From assembly GCA_019454665.1 (NCBI GenBank), contig JACFNW010000097.1, positions 1 through 7,559 on the forward strand: a stretch of DNA of 7,559 nucleotides. The letters are read 5' to 3'. This DNA is from Fimbriimonadaceae bacterium. GTDB taxonomy: Bacteria > Armatimonadota > Fimbriimonadia > Fimbriimonadales > Fimbriimonadaceae. Below, one piece after another: positions 1 to 6,398 of the stretch (position 1 is the first letter of the stretch; each line of letters begins with the position of its first letter). Position numbers and translations under genes: made by a program. The notes beneath the pieces were generated by a model. That model was given only the letters and a program-made list of their open reading frames with translations, did no database searches and had not been told where the DNA came from.

Positions 1-375
1 CTCGTGCATCCCGAACCGGATCAGGGAATGGGATCCTCGCTCGCGATCGGGGCCGCCTGGGCCGCCCAAAACCACCCGGAGGCGGGGTTGATGGTTGTCC
101 TGGCCGATATGCCCTGGCTGACCGCCGGAGACCTAGACATTTTGGTTGCCGCATTCGGATTCGCCGAAGGGAAGGACATCGTCGCGCCCGTCACGGACGG
201 CAAACGCGGCCACCCTGTGCTGTTTCCCGCAGACTTGGTCCCCGAACTGGCGGTTCTCACGGGCGACCGCGGCGCGCGCGACGTGATCGAGCGAAACGCC
301 GTCCGGGTCAGCGAAGTCCGCACCCCGATCGCAGCGTTTCTGCGCGATGTTGACGAACCGGCGGATCTGGGCTGA
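1..375 (+). CDS. mocA: MobA-like nucleotidyltransferase, MocA type (5'-truncated)
   Basis: This is the C-terminal ~124 codons of a MobA-like NTP transferase; the gene begins before the window. Members activate a cofactor or sugar with a nucleotide; the MocA branch transfers CMP to molybdopterin for enzymes such as xanthine dehydrogenase. Visible motifs are GMGSSL near the left edge, the LADMPWLT segment (the metal/nucleotide-binding Asp of the LxDxP motif), RGHPVLF, and GDRGARDVI near the C-terminus, in the order usual for MocA. The family is about 190-210 residues, so the N-terminal nucleotide-binding loop (G-x-SxRMG type) lies outside the window. The first in-window GTG (base 4) is probably an internal Val codon. 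The stop is followed within 10 bases by the -10 box of the next gene, so the two are likely transcribed separately. No molybdoenzyme gene is visible, so MocA rather than a related NTP transferase is an inference. Confidence 0.82.
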   Translation, partial: LVHPEPDQGMGSSLAIGAAWAAQNHPEAGLMVVLADMPWLTAGDLDILVAAFGFAEGKDIVAPVTDGKRGHPVLFPADLVPELAVLTGDRGARDVIERNAVRVSEVRTPIAAFLRDVDEPADLG

Positions 376-384
376 TCGGGTGCC

Positions 385-396
385 TATAATGGCGGC
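385..396 (+). promoter_or_regulatory. Leaderless-type promoter: TATAAT + 6 bases
   Basis: A perfect TATAAT at 385-390 is followed by six bases (GGCGGC) and then the ATG of the aminotransferase at 397. There is no room for a Shine-Dalgarno sequence downstream of a normally placed transcription start, so the mRNA would begin at or next to the ATG. No convincing -35 hexamer is seen 16-18 bases upstream. The same geometry recurs at 1930, 3451 and 4250 (minus strand). Confidence 0.72.
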
Positions 397-1659
397 ATGA
401 CCCGCCGCGAGTTCATGGTTGCCGGAATCGGCCTCGTCGCCTTTCGGGATGAGACGTTGGACGTCGTCGCCAACCTGGTCGCCAAGACCACGCCCACTGC
501 TCGGGACGAGGACTTCTGGTCGCAAGTCCAGCAGGCGTTCGCACTCGACCGCAACATCGTGAACCTGAACAACGGGGGCTGTTCGCCGTCGCCCCGCATC
601 GTGCAAGACGCTCTGCGCCGCCAGATCGAGTACGCGAACCAGGCGCCCAGCTACTTCATGTGGCGTCACCTGGAGCCCGAGATCGAGTCCGTGCGCATCC
701 GTCTGGCCAAGACGTTCGGCGTGGACACCGAGGAAATCGCCATCACGCGCAACGCCAGCGAATCGCTGGAGACGTGCCTCTTGGGGATAGATCTTCGCGC
801 GGGCGACGAAATCCTGACCACCGACCTCGACTACCCGCGCATGATCGCGACCATCAAGCAACGCGAGCGGCGCGAGGGCGTGAAGATGGTCACCGCGCCC
901 ATGCCGGCGGTCCCGCAACGCCACAGCGAACTCGTCCGGCCGATCGAAGAGCGGATCACGGCCCGCACCAAGATGATCCTGATCTCGCACGTATCGTTCC
1001 TGAACGGCCAGATCTTCCCCGTCAAGGCCATTTGCGAACTTGGGGCGAGCCGAGGCATCCCGGTCATCGTGGACGGCGCGCACGCGTTCGCCCAGTTCCC
1101 CTTCAAACACAGCGACCTCGCCTGCGAGTACTACGGCGTTTCGCTCCACAAGTGGTTGATGGCCCCGGTGGGAACGGGTTTGCTGTACGTCAAACGCGAG
1201 CGCATCGGAGGCGTCTGGCCGTTGATGGCCGCCAACGAACCGCAGAAGGACGACGTCCGCAAGTTCGAGGAGATCGGCACCCACCCGGCCGCAAACCACA
1301 ACGCCATCGGCGAGGCGCTGACGTTCCACGAGATGATCGGCGCGGAGCGCAAGGCCGACCGCTTCCGCTACCTGCGCTCGATATGGACCGAGCCGCTTCG
1401 GGCCGAGAGGAACGTGCGCTTCTCGACCAACCTCGCGCCAGAGCATTCGTGTGCGCTGACCACGGTGGAGATCGCCGGCATTCCGCCCGTCGAACTCGCG
1501 GACTGGCTGTTCAAGAAGCACCACATCTTCGTCACGACGATTGACACGCCCCCGGTGCGCGGCATCCGAGTGACGCCGAACGTGTACACCACGCGGCAGG
1601 AGATCGAGAGATTCCGGGACGCGATGCTGGCCGCCGCGCGCAACGGCATCGCGGGCTAG
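397..1659 (+). CDS. Class V PLP-dependent aminotransferase, isopenicillin-N-epimerase-like
   Basis: 420-residue PLP enzyme of the class V (fold type I) aminotransferase / cysteine-desulfurase superfamily. Visible landmarks are NLNNGGCSPSP (about 52-62), the pocket segment TRNASESLE (about 116-124), the cofactor-binding VDGAHAF with Asp226 and His229, and SLHKW with the Schiff-base Lys252. The overall plan resembles CefD-like epimerases, a family with many uncharacterised members; the substrate cannot be inferred. The N-terminus MTRREFMVAGIGLVAF resembles a twin-arginine signal (Arg3-Arg4, then a short hydrophobic stretch), but the hydrophobic part is only about 10 residues, so export is uncertain. 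The ATG is chosen because it lies exactly six bases after TATAAT. The gap to the preceding gene is 21 bases. Fold assignment is secure; function is not. Confidence 0.9.
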   Translation: MTRREFMVAGIGLVAFRDETLDVVANLVAKTTPTARDEDFWSQVQQAFALDRNIVNLNNGGCSPSPRIVQDALRRQIEYANQAPSYFMWRHLEPEIESVRIRLAKTFGVDTEEIAITRNASESLETCLLGIDLRAGDEILTTDLDYPRMIATIKQRERREGVKMVTAPMPAVPQRHSELVRPIEERITARTKMILISHVSFLNGQIFPVKAICELGASRGIPVIVDGAHAFAQFPFKHSDLACEYYGVSLHKWLMAPVGTGLLYVKRERIGGVWPLMAANEPQKDDVRKFEEIGTHPAANHNAIGEALTFHEMIGAERKADRFRYLRSIWTEPLRAERNVRFSTNLAPEHSCALTTVEIAGIPPVELADWLFKKHHIFVTTIDTPPVRGIRVTPNVYTTRQEIERFRDAMLAAARNGIAG

Positions 1660-1847
1660 CGTTGGCGGGCGGCTTGCCGCTGGCGGATGGCGGTGGGAGC
1701 GACTTGTCCCGTGCACGGCCAGGCTTCTGGCATCAACCGTCGTCCAGAACGCAGGGCGACGCCGCGCCGCCGTCGGCCAAGGGCCCGAACCCATGGACGA
1801 GCCGAATCGAGAGGTCGGAAGCTGGGAGTGAGGGAAGGCGCCCCGTG

Positions 1848-1856
1848 TGCCATAAT
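1848..1856 (+). promoter_or_regulatory. Possible extended -10 promoter (TGC-CATAAT)
   Basis: TGC at 1848-1850 directly precedes CATAAT at 1851-1856, matching the extended -10 form (TGn plus a 5/6 match to TATAAT). No -35 is recognisable. Transcription would start near 1863 and run through two hairpins to the T-tract at 1930, so it could make either a ~68-nt terminated RNA or the distal leader of glnA. Confidence 0.45.
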
Positions 1857-1859
1857 CTT

Positions 1860-1890
1860 GCATCGTTTTGCGGTGTTGCGAACGAAATGC
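1860..1890 (+). other. Hairpin preceding the glnA leader terminator
   Basis: GCAT-CGTT (1860-1867) pairs with AACG (1881-1884) and ATGC (1887-1890), with a two-base bulge at 1885-1886, giving eight pairs. It sits one base upstream of the terminator hairpin. It could be part of a short structured RNA, an attenuator, or the 3' end of read-through transcripts. It does not match the cyanobacterial glutamine (glnA) riboswitch as I know its conserved core. If transcription starts at about 1863, the outermost bases would be missing from the RNA. Confidence 0.35.
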
Positions 1891-1891
1891 G

Positions 1892-1930
1892 AAGACGCTG
1901 CCGGGCATAGCCATGTCCGCGGCGTTTTTT
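1892..1930 (+). terminator. Intrinsic terminator upstream of glnA
   Basis: Outer arms ACGCTGC (1895-1901) and GCGGCGT (1919-1925), and inner arms GGGCAT (1903-1908) and ATGTCC (1913-1918), form a 13-bp stem. It has two G-U pairs, one bulged C (1902) and a four-base loop AGCC. The T-tract covers 1925-1930; AAG just upstream can extend the stem into it. This is a conventional Rho-independent terminator on the plus strand. It either ends transcripts from the aminotransferase side or acts as an attenuator before glnA. Confidence 0.72.
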
Positions 1931-1941
1931 ACTTTCGGCTC
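1930..1941 (+). promoter_or_regulatory. Leaderless-type promoter for the glnA leader ORF: TACTTT + 6 bases
   Basis: TACTTT at 1930-1935 is followed by exactly six bases (CGGCTC) and then ATG at 1942. The first T of the -10 is the last T of the terminator tract, so terminator and promoter are fused. The spacing is identical to that before the aminotransferase, DUF1905 and purE genes, which makes this the likeliest promoter for glnA, with transcription starting about 45 bases before the glnA ATG. Confidence 0.6.
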
Positions 1942-1985
1942 ATGATCCGCTTGGCCCGCCCCGTCGCAAGGAAAAAAGCACCCCT

Positions 1986-1989
<4 letters not shown>
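1942..1989 (+). CDS. Putative 15-aa leaderless leader peptide overlapping glnA
   Basis: A short open frame of 15 codons encodes [15 protein letters not shown], a basic peptide (three Arg, two Lys) without Gln codons. Its ATG is six bases after a TANNNT box, the spacing shown by larger genes here. Its TGA (1987-1989) overlaps the glnA ATG (1986-1988) as ATGA, the classic arrangement for translational coupling by termination-reinitiation. The only Shine-Dalgarno-like sequence for glnA, AAGGA at 1969-1973, lies inside this frame and about 12 bases from the glnA ATG, rather far for direct initiation. The lack of Gln codons argues against classical amino-acid attenuation; coupling is the better guess. 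Translation is an inference from position alone. Confidence 0.45.
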
Positions 1990-3395
<1,406 letters not shown>

Positions 3396-3417
3396 GGGCT
3401 CTTCCGCTTCCTGGCAC

Positions 3418-3445
3418 AAAGGGCGCGCCTCCGGCGCGCCCTTTT
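3418..3445 (+). terminator. Intrinsic terminator of glnA
   Basis: A perfect stem of AAAGGGCGCGCC (3418-3429) with GGCGCGCCCTTT (3433-3444), loop TCC, runs into a four-T tract (3442-3445). It begins 23 bases after the glnA stop and ends five bases before the -10 box of the next gene. The A-T ends make it partly bidirectional. Confidence 0.92.
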
Positions 3446-3450
3446 GCATC

Positions 3451-3462
3451 TAGAATCAGGGC
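3451..3462 (+). promoter_or_regulatory. Leaderless-type promoter: TAGAAT + 6 bases
   Basis: TAGAAT (3451-3456) is followed by CAGGGC and then the GTG start at 3463. Any -35 element would fall inside the glnA terminator stem and is not recognisable. Spacing is identical to the TATAAT box before the aminotransferase gene. Confidence 0.66.
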
Positions 3463-3744
3463 GTGACTCTGGAGTTCAGCGCCGAAGCCATCGAATGGCG
3501 GGGGCCCGCGCCGTTCGTGTACGTGCCCGTCCCGCCGGAGCCATCCGCCGACATCAAGGCCATCTCCAACCGAGTGACCTACGGCTGGGGCGTGATTCCA
3601 GTGACGGTCCGGATCGGGCAAACCGTGTACAAGACCTCGCTTTTCCCCAAGGACGGACGGTATCTCGTGCCCGTCAAGGTCGCGGTGCAGCGAGCAGAGG
3701 GTGTCGGGGTCGGCGACTGGGTTTCGGTGTGGCTCGAGATCTAG
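3463..3744 (+). CDS. DUF1905 family protein
   Basis: A 93-residue single-domain protein matching the DUF1905 family, small cytoplasmic beta-rich proteins of unknown biochemical function. The family pattern is visible: an F/W-x-G-x-x-P-F-x-Y-V-P-V-P opening (about 12-24), GWG at 41-43, PVTVRIG at 46-52, the highly characteristic [15 protein letters not shown] at 58-72, and a [10 protein letters not shown] end strand. The length is that of the isolated domain, without the YdeI-like C-terminal extension some relatives have. The start is a GTG, chosen because it is six bases after TAGAAT and gives the expected domain border. Its TAG stop shares bases with the purE stop on the other strand (CTAG, 3741-3744). 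Confidence 0.88.
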   Translation: MTLEFSAEAIEWRGPAPFVYVPVPPEPSADIKAISNRVTYGWGVIPVTVRIGQTVYKTSLFPKDGRYLVPVKVAVQRAEGVGVGDWVSVWLEI

Positions 3745-4238
3745 CCCTTCTGGTCCAAGCGCTCGTTCATCGCGGCCACTTTGGTCTTCAGCGCCTCGGC
3801 GTAGGCATCCAACTGGGCGGCGAGTTCGGGGTCGGAAGCCGCGAGGATGCGCACGGCCAGCAGGCCCGCGTTGGCTCCGTTGCCGATGCCGACGGTGGCC
3901 ACGGGGACGCCCGCCGGCATCTGAACGATCGAGTGCAGCGAATCCACGCCCGAGAGCGCCGTGGTGCGGACGGGGACGCCGATCACGGGCAGCGTGGTCA
4001 ACGAGGCCACCATGCCGGGCAGGTGCGCCGCGCCGCCCGCTCCGGCGACGATCACGCGCAGCCCTCGGCTCCGAGCCGTCTGGGCGTATTCGACCATGGC
4101 CTCCGGGGTGCGGTGGGCGCTGACCACGCGCACCTCGTGCGGGATGCCGAAGTCGGCGAGCACCTGGGCGGCGGGGGACATCGTCTCCAGGTCGGAGTCG
4201 CTGCCCATGATGATGCCTACGATCGGGGCTTCAGCCAC
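3741..4238 (-). CDS. purE: N5-carboxyaminoimidazole ribonucleotide mutase (class I PurE)
   Basis: 165-residue PurE, which in class I organisms converts N5-CAIR (made by PurK) to CAIR in purine biosynthesis; it works as a cytoplasmic octamer. Motifs are the phosphate-binding GSDSD (12-16), SAHRTP with catalytic His42 (40-45), [11 protein letters not shown] with His72 (66-76), the SLHSIVQMP segment and the [11 protein letters not shown] helix. The SAHRTP and GGAAHLPGM forms point to class I. The frame can be extended to 4265, but the GTG at 4238-4236 is preferred: it is exactly six bases after TACATT, and the product then begins just before the first beta strand ([11 protein letters not shown]). 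No purK lies alongside, so PurK should be encoded elsewhere. It is divergent from tyrA and convergent with the DUF1905 gene. Confidence 0.96.
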   Translation of the reverse strand: MAEAPIVGIIMGSDSDLETMSPAAQVLADFGIPHEVRVVSAHRTPEAMVEYAQTARSRGLRVIVAGAGGAAHLPGMVASLTTLPVIGVPVRTTALSGVDSLHSIVQMPAGVPVATVGIGNGANAGLLAVRILAASDPELAAQLDAYAEALKTKVAAMNERLDQKG

Positions 4239-4263
4239 GACCGCAATGTACCTTCGTCGTGGC
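4234..4263. repeat. 8-bp inverted repeat across the purE-tyrA divergent promoter
   Basis: GCCACGAC (4234-4241) and GTCGTGGC (4256-4263) are perfect inverted copies separated by 14 bases. The axis (4248/4249) lies next to the TA shared by both -10 boxes, and the left arm includes the purE GTG start. It could be an operator for a dimeric regulator controlling both genes, or a by-product of symmetric promoter and start sequences. Confidence 0.6.
4239..4250 (-). promoter_or_regulatory. Leaderless-type purE promoter: TACATT + 6 bases
   Basis: On the minus strand TACATT (4250-4245) is followed by GCGGTC and the GTG start of purE. A weak -35 candidate TTGGAG (4272-4267, core TTG only) lies 16 bases upstream. 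Confidence 0.68.
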
Positions 4264-4268
4264 ATACT
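4249..4268 (+). promoter_or_regulatory. Candidate tyrA promoter(s)
   Basis: Two alternatives are visible. TACCTT (4249-4254) shares its TA with the purE -10 box on the other strand and would start RNA near 4261. An extended -10, TGG-CATACT (4260-4268), would start RNA near 4275, eight bases before the tyrA ATG. Neither has a clear -35 and neither shows the exact six-base spacing of the other genes. An in-frame GTG at 4259, four bases after TACCTT, is a third possibility. Confidence 0.4.
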
Positions 4269-4282
4269 CCAAGCTCGATCGG

Positions 4283-5116
4283 ATGAGTCAGAGCGAAACC
4301 AGCATCGGCATTGTGGGGCTTGGGCTGATCGGCGGATCGGTGGGGTTGGCGGCGAGTGCGGCCGGCTGGCATGTGCTGGGCTACGATCCTGTTCGCGAGA
4401 CGCGCTTCGCCGCCGAGGGCCACGCCGTGGATCGCGCCGTGTTGGACCCGCTCGACTTGTGCGAGTGCGACGTTGTGTTTGTGGCCGTGCCGCCTCCCGC
4501 GACCGTTGAGGCGTTGGGCGTTCTTCGCCACGCGTGCTCGGTGCTTACGGATTGCGCCAGCGTCAAGGGACCCATCGCCGAGTGGGCGGTGCAACAAGAC
4601 GAGGACGCCCTGCGGCGGAGGCTGGTCCCCGGGCACCCCATGGCCGGCCACGAACAGGGCGGGCTCCAGCATGCGCGGGCCGATCTGTTCAGGGGCGCGC
4701 CTTGGTTGCTCACGCCGATGGCCCAGACCGATCCCCGAGCGACCGAGTTGGTGGAGCAGACCGTCCGCGCGTTTGGCGCGGAGCCCCGGCGGCTCGAGGC
4801 GCGGGAGCACGACCGCATCGTGGCACGCGTCAGCCACCTGACCCATGCCGTGGCGAGCGCATTGGCTCTCGTCGCGGGCGACGACGCCCGATTCGGGGGC
4901 GGCTCGTGGAGGGATGGGACACGGGTGGCCGGAGCCTCCCCTCCCATGTGGCGGGACATCCTCTTGATGAACCACGCCGAGGCCGCCGAGGCGCTCGAAG
5001 CGTTGATCGCGCAGCTTGAATCCGTGCTGTCGAAGGTGCGTTCGGGGGATGCGGAAGGGCTTGAGTCCTATTGGGAGGAAGCTCGAAAGACCAAACACGG
5101 GATGCAAACGCCCTAG
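4283..5116 (+). CDS. tyrA: Prephenate dehydrogenase
   Basis: 277-residue prephenate dehydrogenase, catalysing NAD(P)-dependent oxidative decarboxylation of prephenate to 4-hydroxyphenylpyruvate in tyrosine synthesis; cytoplasmic and probably dimeric. The N-terminal Rossmann motif GLGLIG is at 12-17. Asp35 in GYDP at the end of the second strand suggests NAD preference. [10 protein letters not shown] starts at His118 and SHLTH spans 184-188 (His185, His188); both motifs carry conserved active-site histidines of the family. The C-terminal half is the helical dimerisation domain. The protein ends there, without the ACT regulatory domain or chorismate-mutase fusion of some relatives. ATG 4283 is chosen because [12 protein letters not shown] gives the usual short lead to the GxGxxG loop; a GTG at 4259 would add eight residues. 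No Shine-Dalgarno sequence is seen. Cyclohexadienyl (arogenate) specificity cannot be excluded. Confidence 0.95.
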   Translation: MSQSETSIGIVGLGLIGGSVGLAASAAGWHVLGYDPVRETRFAAEGHAVDRAVLDPLDLCECDVVFVAVPPPATVEALGVLRHACSVLTDCASVKGPIAEWAVQQDEDALRRRLVPGHPMAGHEQGGLQHARADLFRGAPWLLTPMAQTDPRATELVEQTVRAFGAEPRRLEAREHDRIVARVSHLTHAVASALALVAGDDARFGGGSWRDGTRVAGASPPMWRDILLMNHAEAAEALEALIAQLESVLSKVRSGDAEGLESYWEEARKTKHGMQTP

Positions 5117-5175
5117 GTTTGAACCTGAGCCCGGCGCATCGTCAATCCAGGCCAAACTCCATCATTTTGTGCAAA

Positions 5176-5181
5176 TACGGT
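5176..5181 (+). promoter_or_regulatory. Weak -10 candidate before the propeller gene
   Basis: TACGGT (5176-5181) fits the TANNNT form and would start RNA near 5188, leaving a 24-base leader before the ATG at 5212. There is no -35 and no clear Shine-Dalgarno sequence. The 95-base gap after tyrA otherwise holds only a 12-bp palindrome AGGTTTGAACCT at 5115-5126 and no terminator, so read-through from tyrA is also possible. Confidence 0.3.
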
Positions 5182-5211
5182 CGTGTGCGGGACTGTCTGA
5201 ATGAGACCGAG

Positions 5212-6330
5212 ATGACCGCATTACTTGGAATCGCTTTCGTTTCCACCGCGGCGTTCGCCCCCCTGCCTGCCCACAGCCCTGGATGCGCGTTCGCTAACCT
5301 GCCCCCCCTCCAAGAGGCCCAGGCGCAGGACATGAAGCTGTGGCCCAACAGCGCCCCGATCGAGGCGCACGAAAAGGAGGTCCATTTGACGAACATCCGC
5401 CAACTGACCTTCGGAGGGCAGAACGCCGAGGCCTACTGGAATCTGGACGGCACGAAGATCACGTACCAGACCAAGCAGCCGGGCTTCCCGGACGAGCAGA
5501 TCTTCACCATGAACGCCGACGGCTCGGGCAAGCGGCTCGTGAGCACCGGCAAGGGGCGCTGCACGTGCTCCTACTTCACTCCCGACGGTCGCTACATCTA
5601 CTTCAGCTCCACCCACGAGCTCAACGAAGGTCCCCAAGCCCCGGTGGACATGAGCAAGGGCTACGTGTGGAAGGTCAATCCCCAGTTCAGGCTTTACCGC
5701 AGCCGACCCGATGGCAGCGGGCTCACCCAGATCCTCGCCCGCGACGGCTACATCGCCGAGACCACGATCGCCCCGGACGGCTCGTACATGACGTTCACGG
5801 GCTCGTTCGACGGCGACCTTGAAATCTACCGGGCTTCGCTCGACGGCTCGAAGGTGGTCCGACTCACCAACGAGCCCGGCTACGACGGCGGCCCGTTCGT
5901 GAGCTGGGACGGCAAGCACATCGTGTACCGCCGCGACCTGATCGAATCCAAGGAAGAGTTGGACGACTATAAGGAACTGCTTCGGCAGCACATGGTCCGC
6001 CCCAGCAAGCTGGAGATCTGGATCATGGACGCCGACGGCAAGAACAAGCGCCAGGTGACCAATCTGGGCTGCGCTTCGTTCGCGCCGTTCCTTCACCCCG
6101 ACGGCAAGCGCATCATCTTCTGTTCGAACTACGGCGACGGACGCGGGCGCGAGTTCGACCTGTATATGATCAACGTGGACGGCACGGGCTTGAAGCAGAT
6201 CACGTTCACGGGCGAGTTCGACGGATTCCCCATGTTCACCCGCGACGGCAAGAAGCTGATCTTCGCCTCGAACCGCAACGGCAAGGTGCGCGGCGAGACC
6301 AACCTGTTCACCGCCGACTGGGTGGACTGA
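5212..6330 (+). CDS. Secreted TolB/PD40-type beta-propeller protein
   Basis: 372-residue protein with WD40-like (PD40/TolB) propeller blades. Blade motifs ending in xDG are FTMNADGSG (~98), LYRSRPDGSG (~161), EIYRASLDG (~204), EIWIMDADG (~268) and DLYMINVDG (~316). They alternate with strand motifs such as SFDGDLE, VSWDGKHIVY, LHPDGKRIIF and FTRDGKKLIFASN. The domain opens at EVHLTNIRQLTFGGQNAEAYW, typical of secreted Tol-like proteins. MTALLGIAFVSTAAFA looks like a signal peptide, though without an N-terminal positive charge; cleavage could follow AFA (16) or lie further on, near AQAQ. The frame extends upstream to 5071 inside tyrA, but that part has no domain character. Similar proteins are thought to be periplasmic or surface scaffolds, some fused to peptidases; here no catalytic domain is present. 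It differs from true TolB in lacking the N-terminal domain and any pal/tolA neighbours. Confidence 0.87.
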   Translation: MTALLGIAFVSTAAFAPLPAHSPGCAFANLPPLQEAQAQDMKLWPNSAPIEAHEKEVHLTNIRQLTFGGQNAEAYWNLDGTKITYQTKQPGFPDEQIFTMNADGSGKRLVSTGKGRCTCSYFTPDGRYIYFSSTHELNEGPQAPVDMSKGYVWKVNPQFRLYRSRPDGSGLTQILARDGYIAETTIAPDGSYMTFTGSFDGDLEIYRASLDGSKVVRLTNEPGYDGGPFVSWDGKHIVYRRDLIESKEELDDYKELLRQHMVRPSKLEIWIMDADGKNKRQVTNLGCASFAPFLHPDGKRIIFCSNYGDGRGREFDLYMINVDGTGLKQITFTGEFDGFPMFTRDGKKLIFASNRNGKVRGETNLFTADWVD

Positions 6331-6336
6331 GTCTTT

Positions 6337-6398
6337 TAGCCCAAGCGGTCCGTCCTAGAGGTTGAGCCAATGGATTGGAGTCGCTTGGGCTAGGACGG
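6337..6398. repeat. Permuted inverted repeat between convergent genes
   Basis: Two interleaved perfect inverted pairs are present. TAGCCCAAGCG (6337-6347) pairs with CGCTTGGGCTA (6382-6392), and CCGTCCTAG (6350-6358) pairs with CTAGGACGG (6390-6398). The order A-B-A'-B' allows alternative long hairpins or, apart from three shared bases, an H-type pseudoknot. A small hairpin CCAA-TGGA-TTGG (6367-6378) sits in the loop. There is no T-tract on either strand. The right arm contains the stop codon of the minus-strand gene. Confidence 0.75.

Larger units (their letters stand above)
1660..1941 (+). other. Intergenic control region upstream of glnA
   Basis: The 326 bases between the aminotransferase stop and the glnA ATG are divided as follows. 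Bases 1660-1847 hold nothing I can name: GC-rich sequence with only a weak 4-bp hairpin around 1669-1680 and no T-tract. Bases 1848-1856 are a possible extended -10. Bases 1860-1890 form one hairpin and 1892-1930 a terminator-type hairpin. Bases 1930-1941 are a leaderless-type promoter. Open frames crossing the region on both strands have no recognisable protein content and are treated as chance. Confidence 0.6.

Noticed and set aside
350..355. TTGACG as a -35 for the aminotransferase promoter
   Set aside because: It lies 29 bases from TATAAT, far outside the 16-18 base spacer range.
1662..1910. Short plus-strand frames in the glnA upstream region (82 and 100 codons)
   Set aside because: They run through the terminator hairpin and have no recognisable features. 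Only the last 15 codons of the second frame have start-site support.
133..1914. 593-codon open frame on the minus strand across the mocA and aminotransferase genes
   Set aside because: The protein is Arg/His/Asp-rich low-complexity sequence without domain character. It lies antisense to a clear PLP enzyme in GC-rich DNA, where long antisense frames are expected.
1860..1930. Glutamine (glnA) riboswitch upstream of glnA
   Set aside because: The position is tempting, but the conserved core I know for that riboswitch class is not visible; only two simple hairpins are seen.
3444..4286. 280-codon plus-strand frame covering DUF1905 and antisense to purE
   Set aside because: It has His/Gly/Arg-rich composition, while the DUF1905 and PurE frames have complete family motifs and promoter-matched starts.
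5115..5126. Palindrome AGGTTTGAACCT just after tyrA as a terminator
   Set aside because: The stem is only four base pairs around a tetraloop and has no T-tract, so it is too weak to call.
4217..5155. 312-codon minus-strand frame opposite tyrA
   Set aside because: No domain features; tyrA has a Rossmann motif and both catalytic histidine motifs in the other frame.
5221..6096. 291-codon minus-strand frame opposite the propeller gene
   Set aside because: Composition typical of antisense to GC-rich code, no motifs; the propeller repeats lie on the plus strand.
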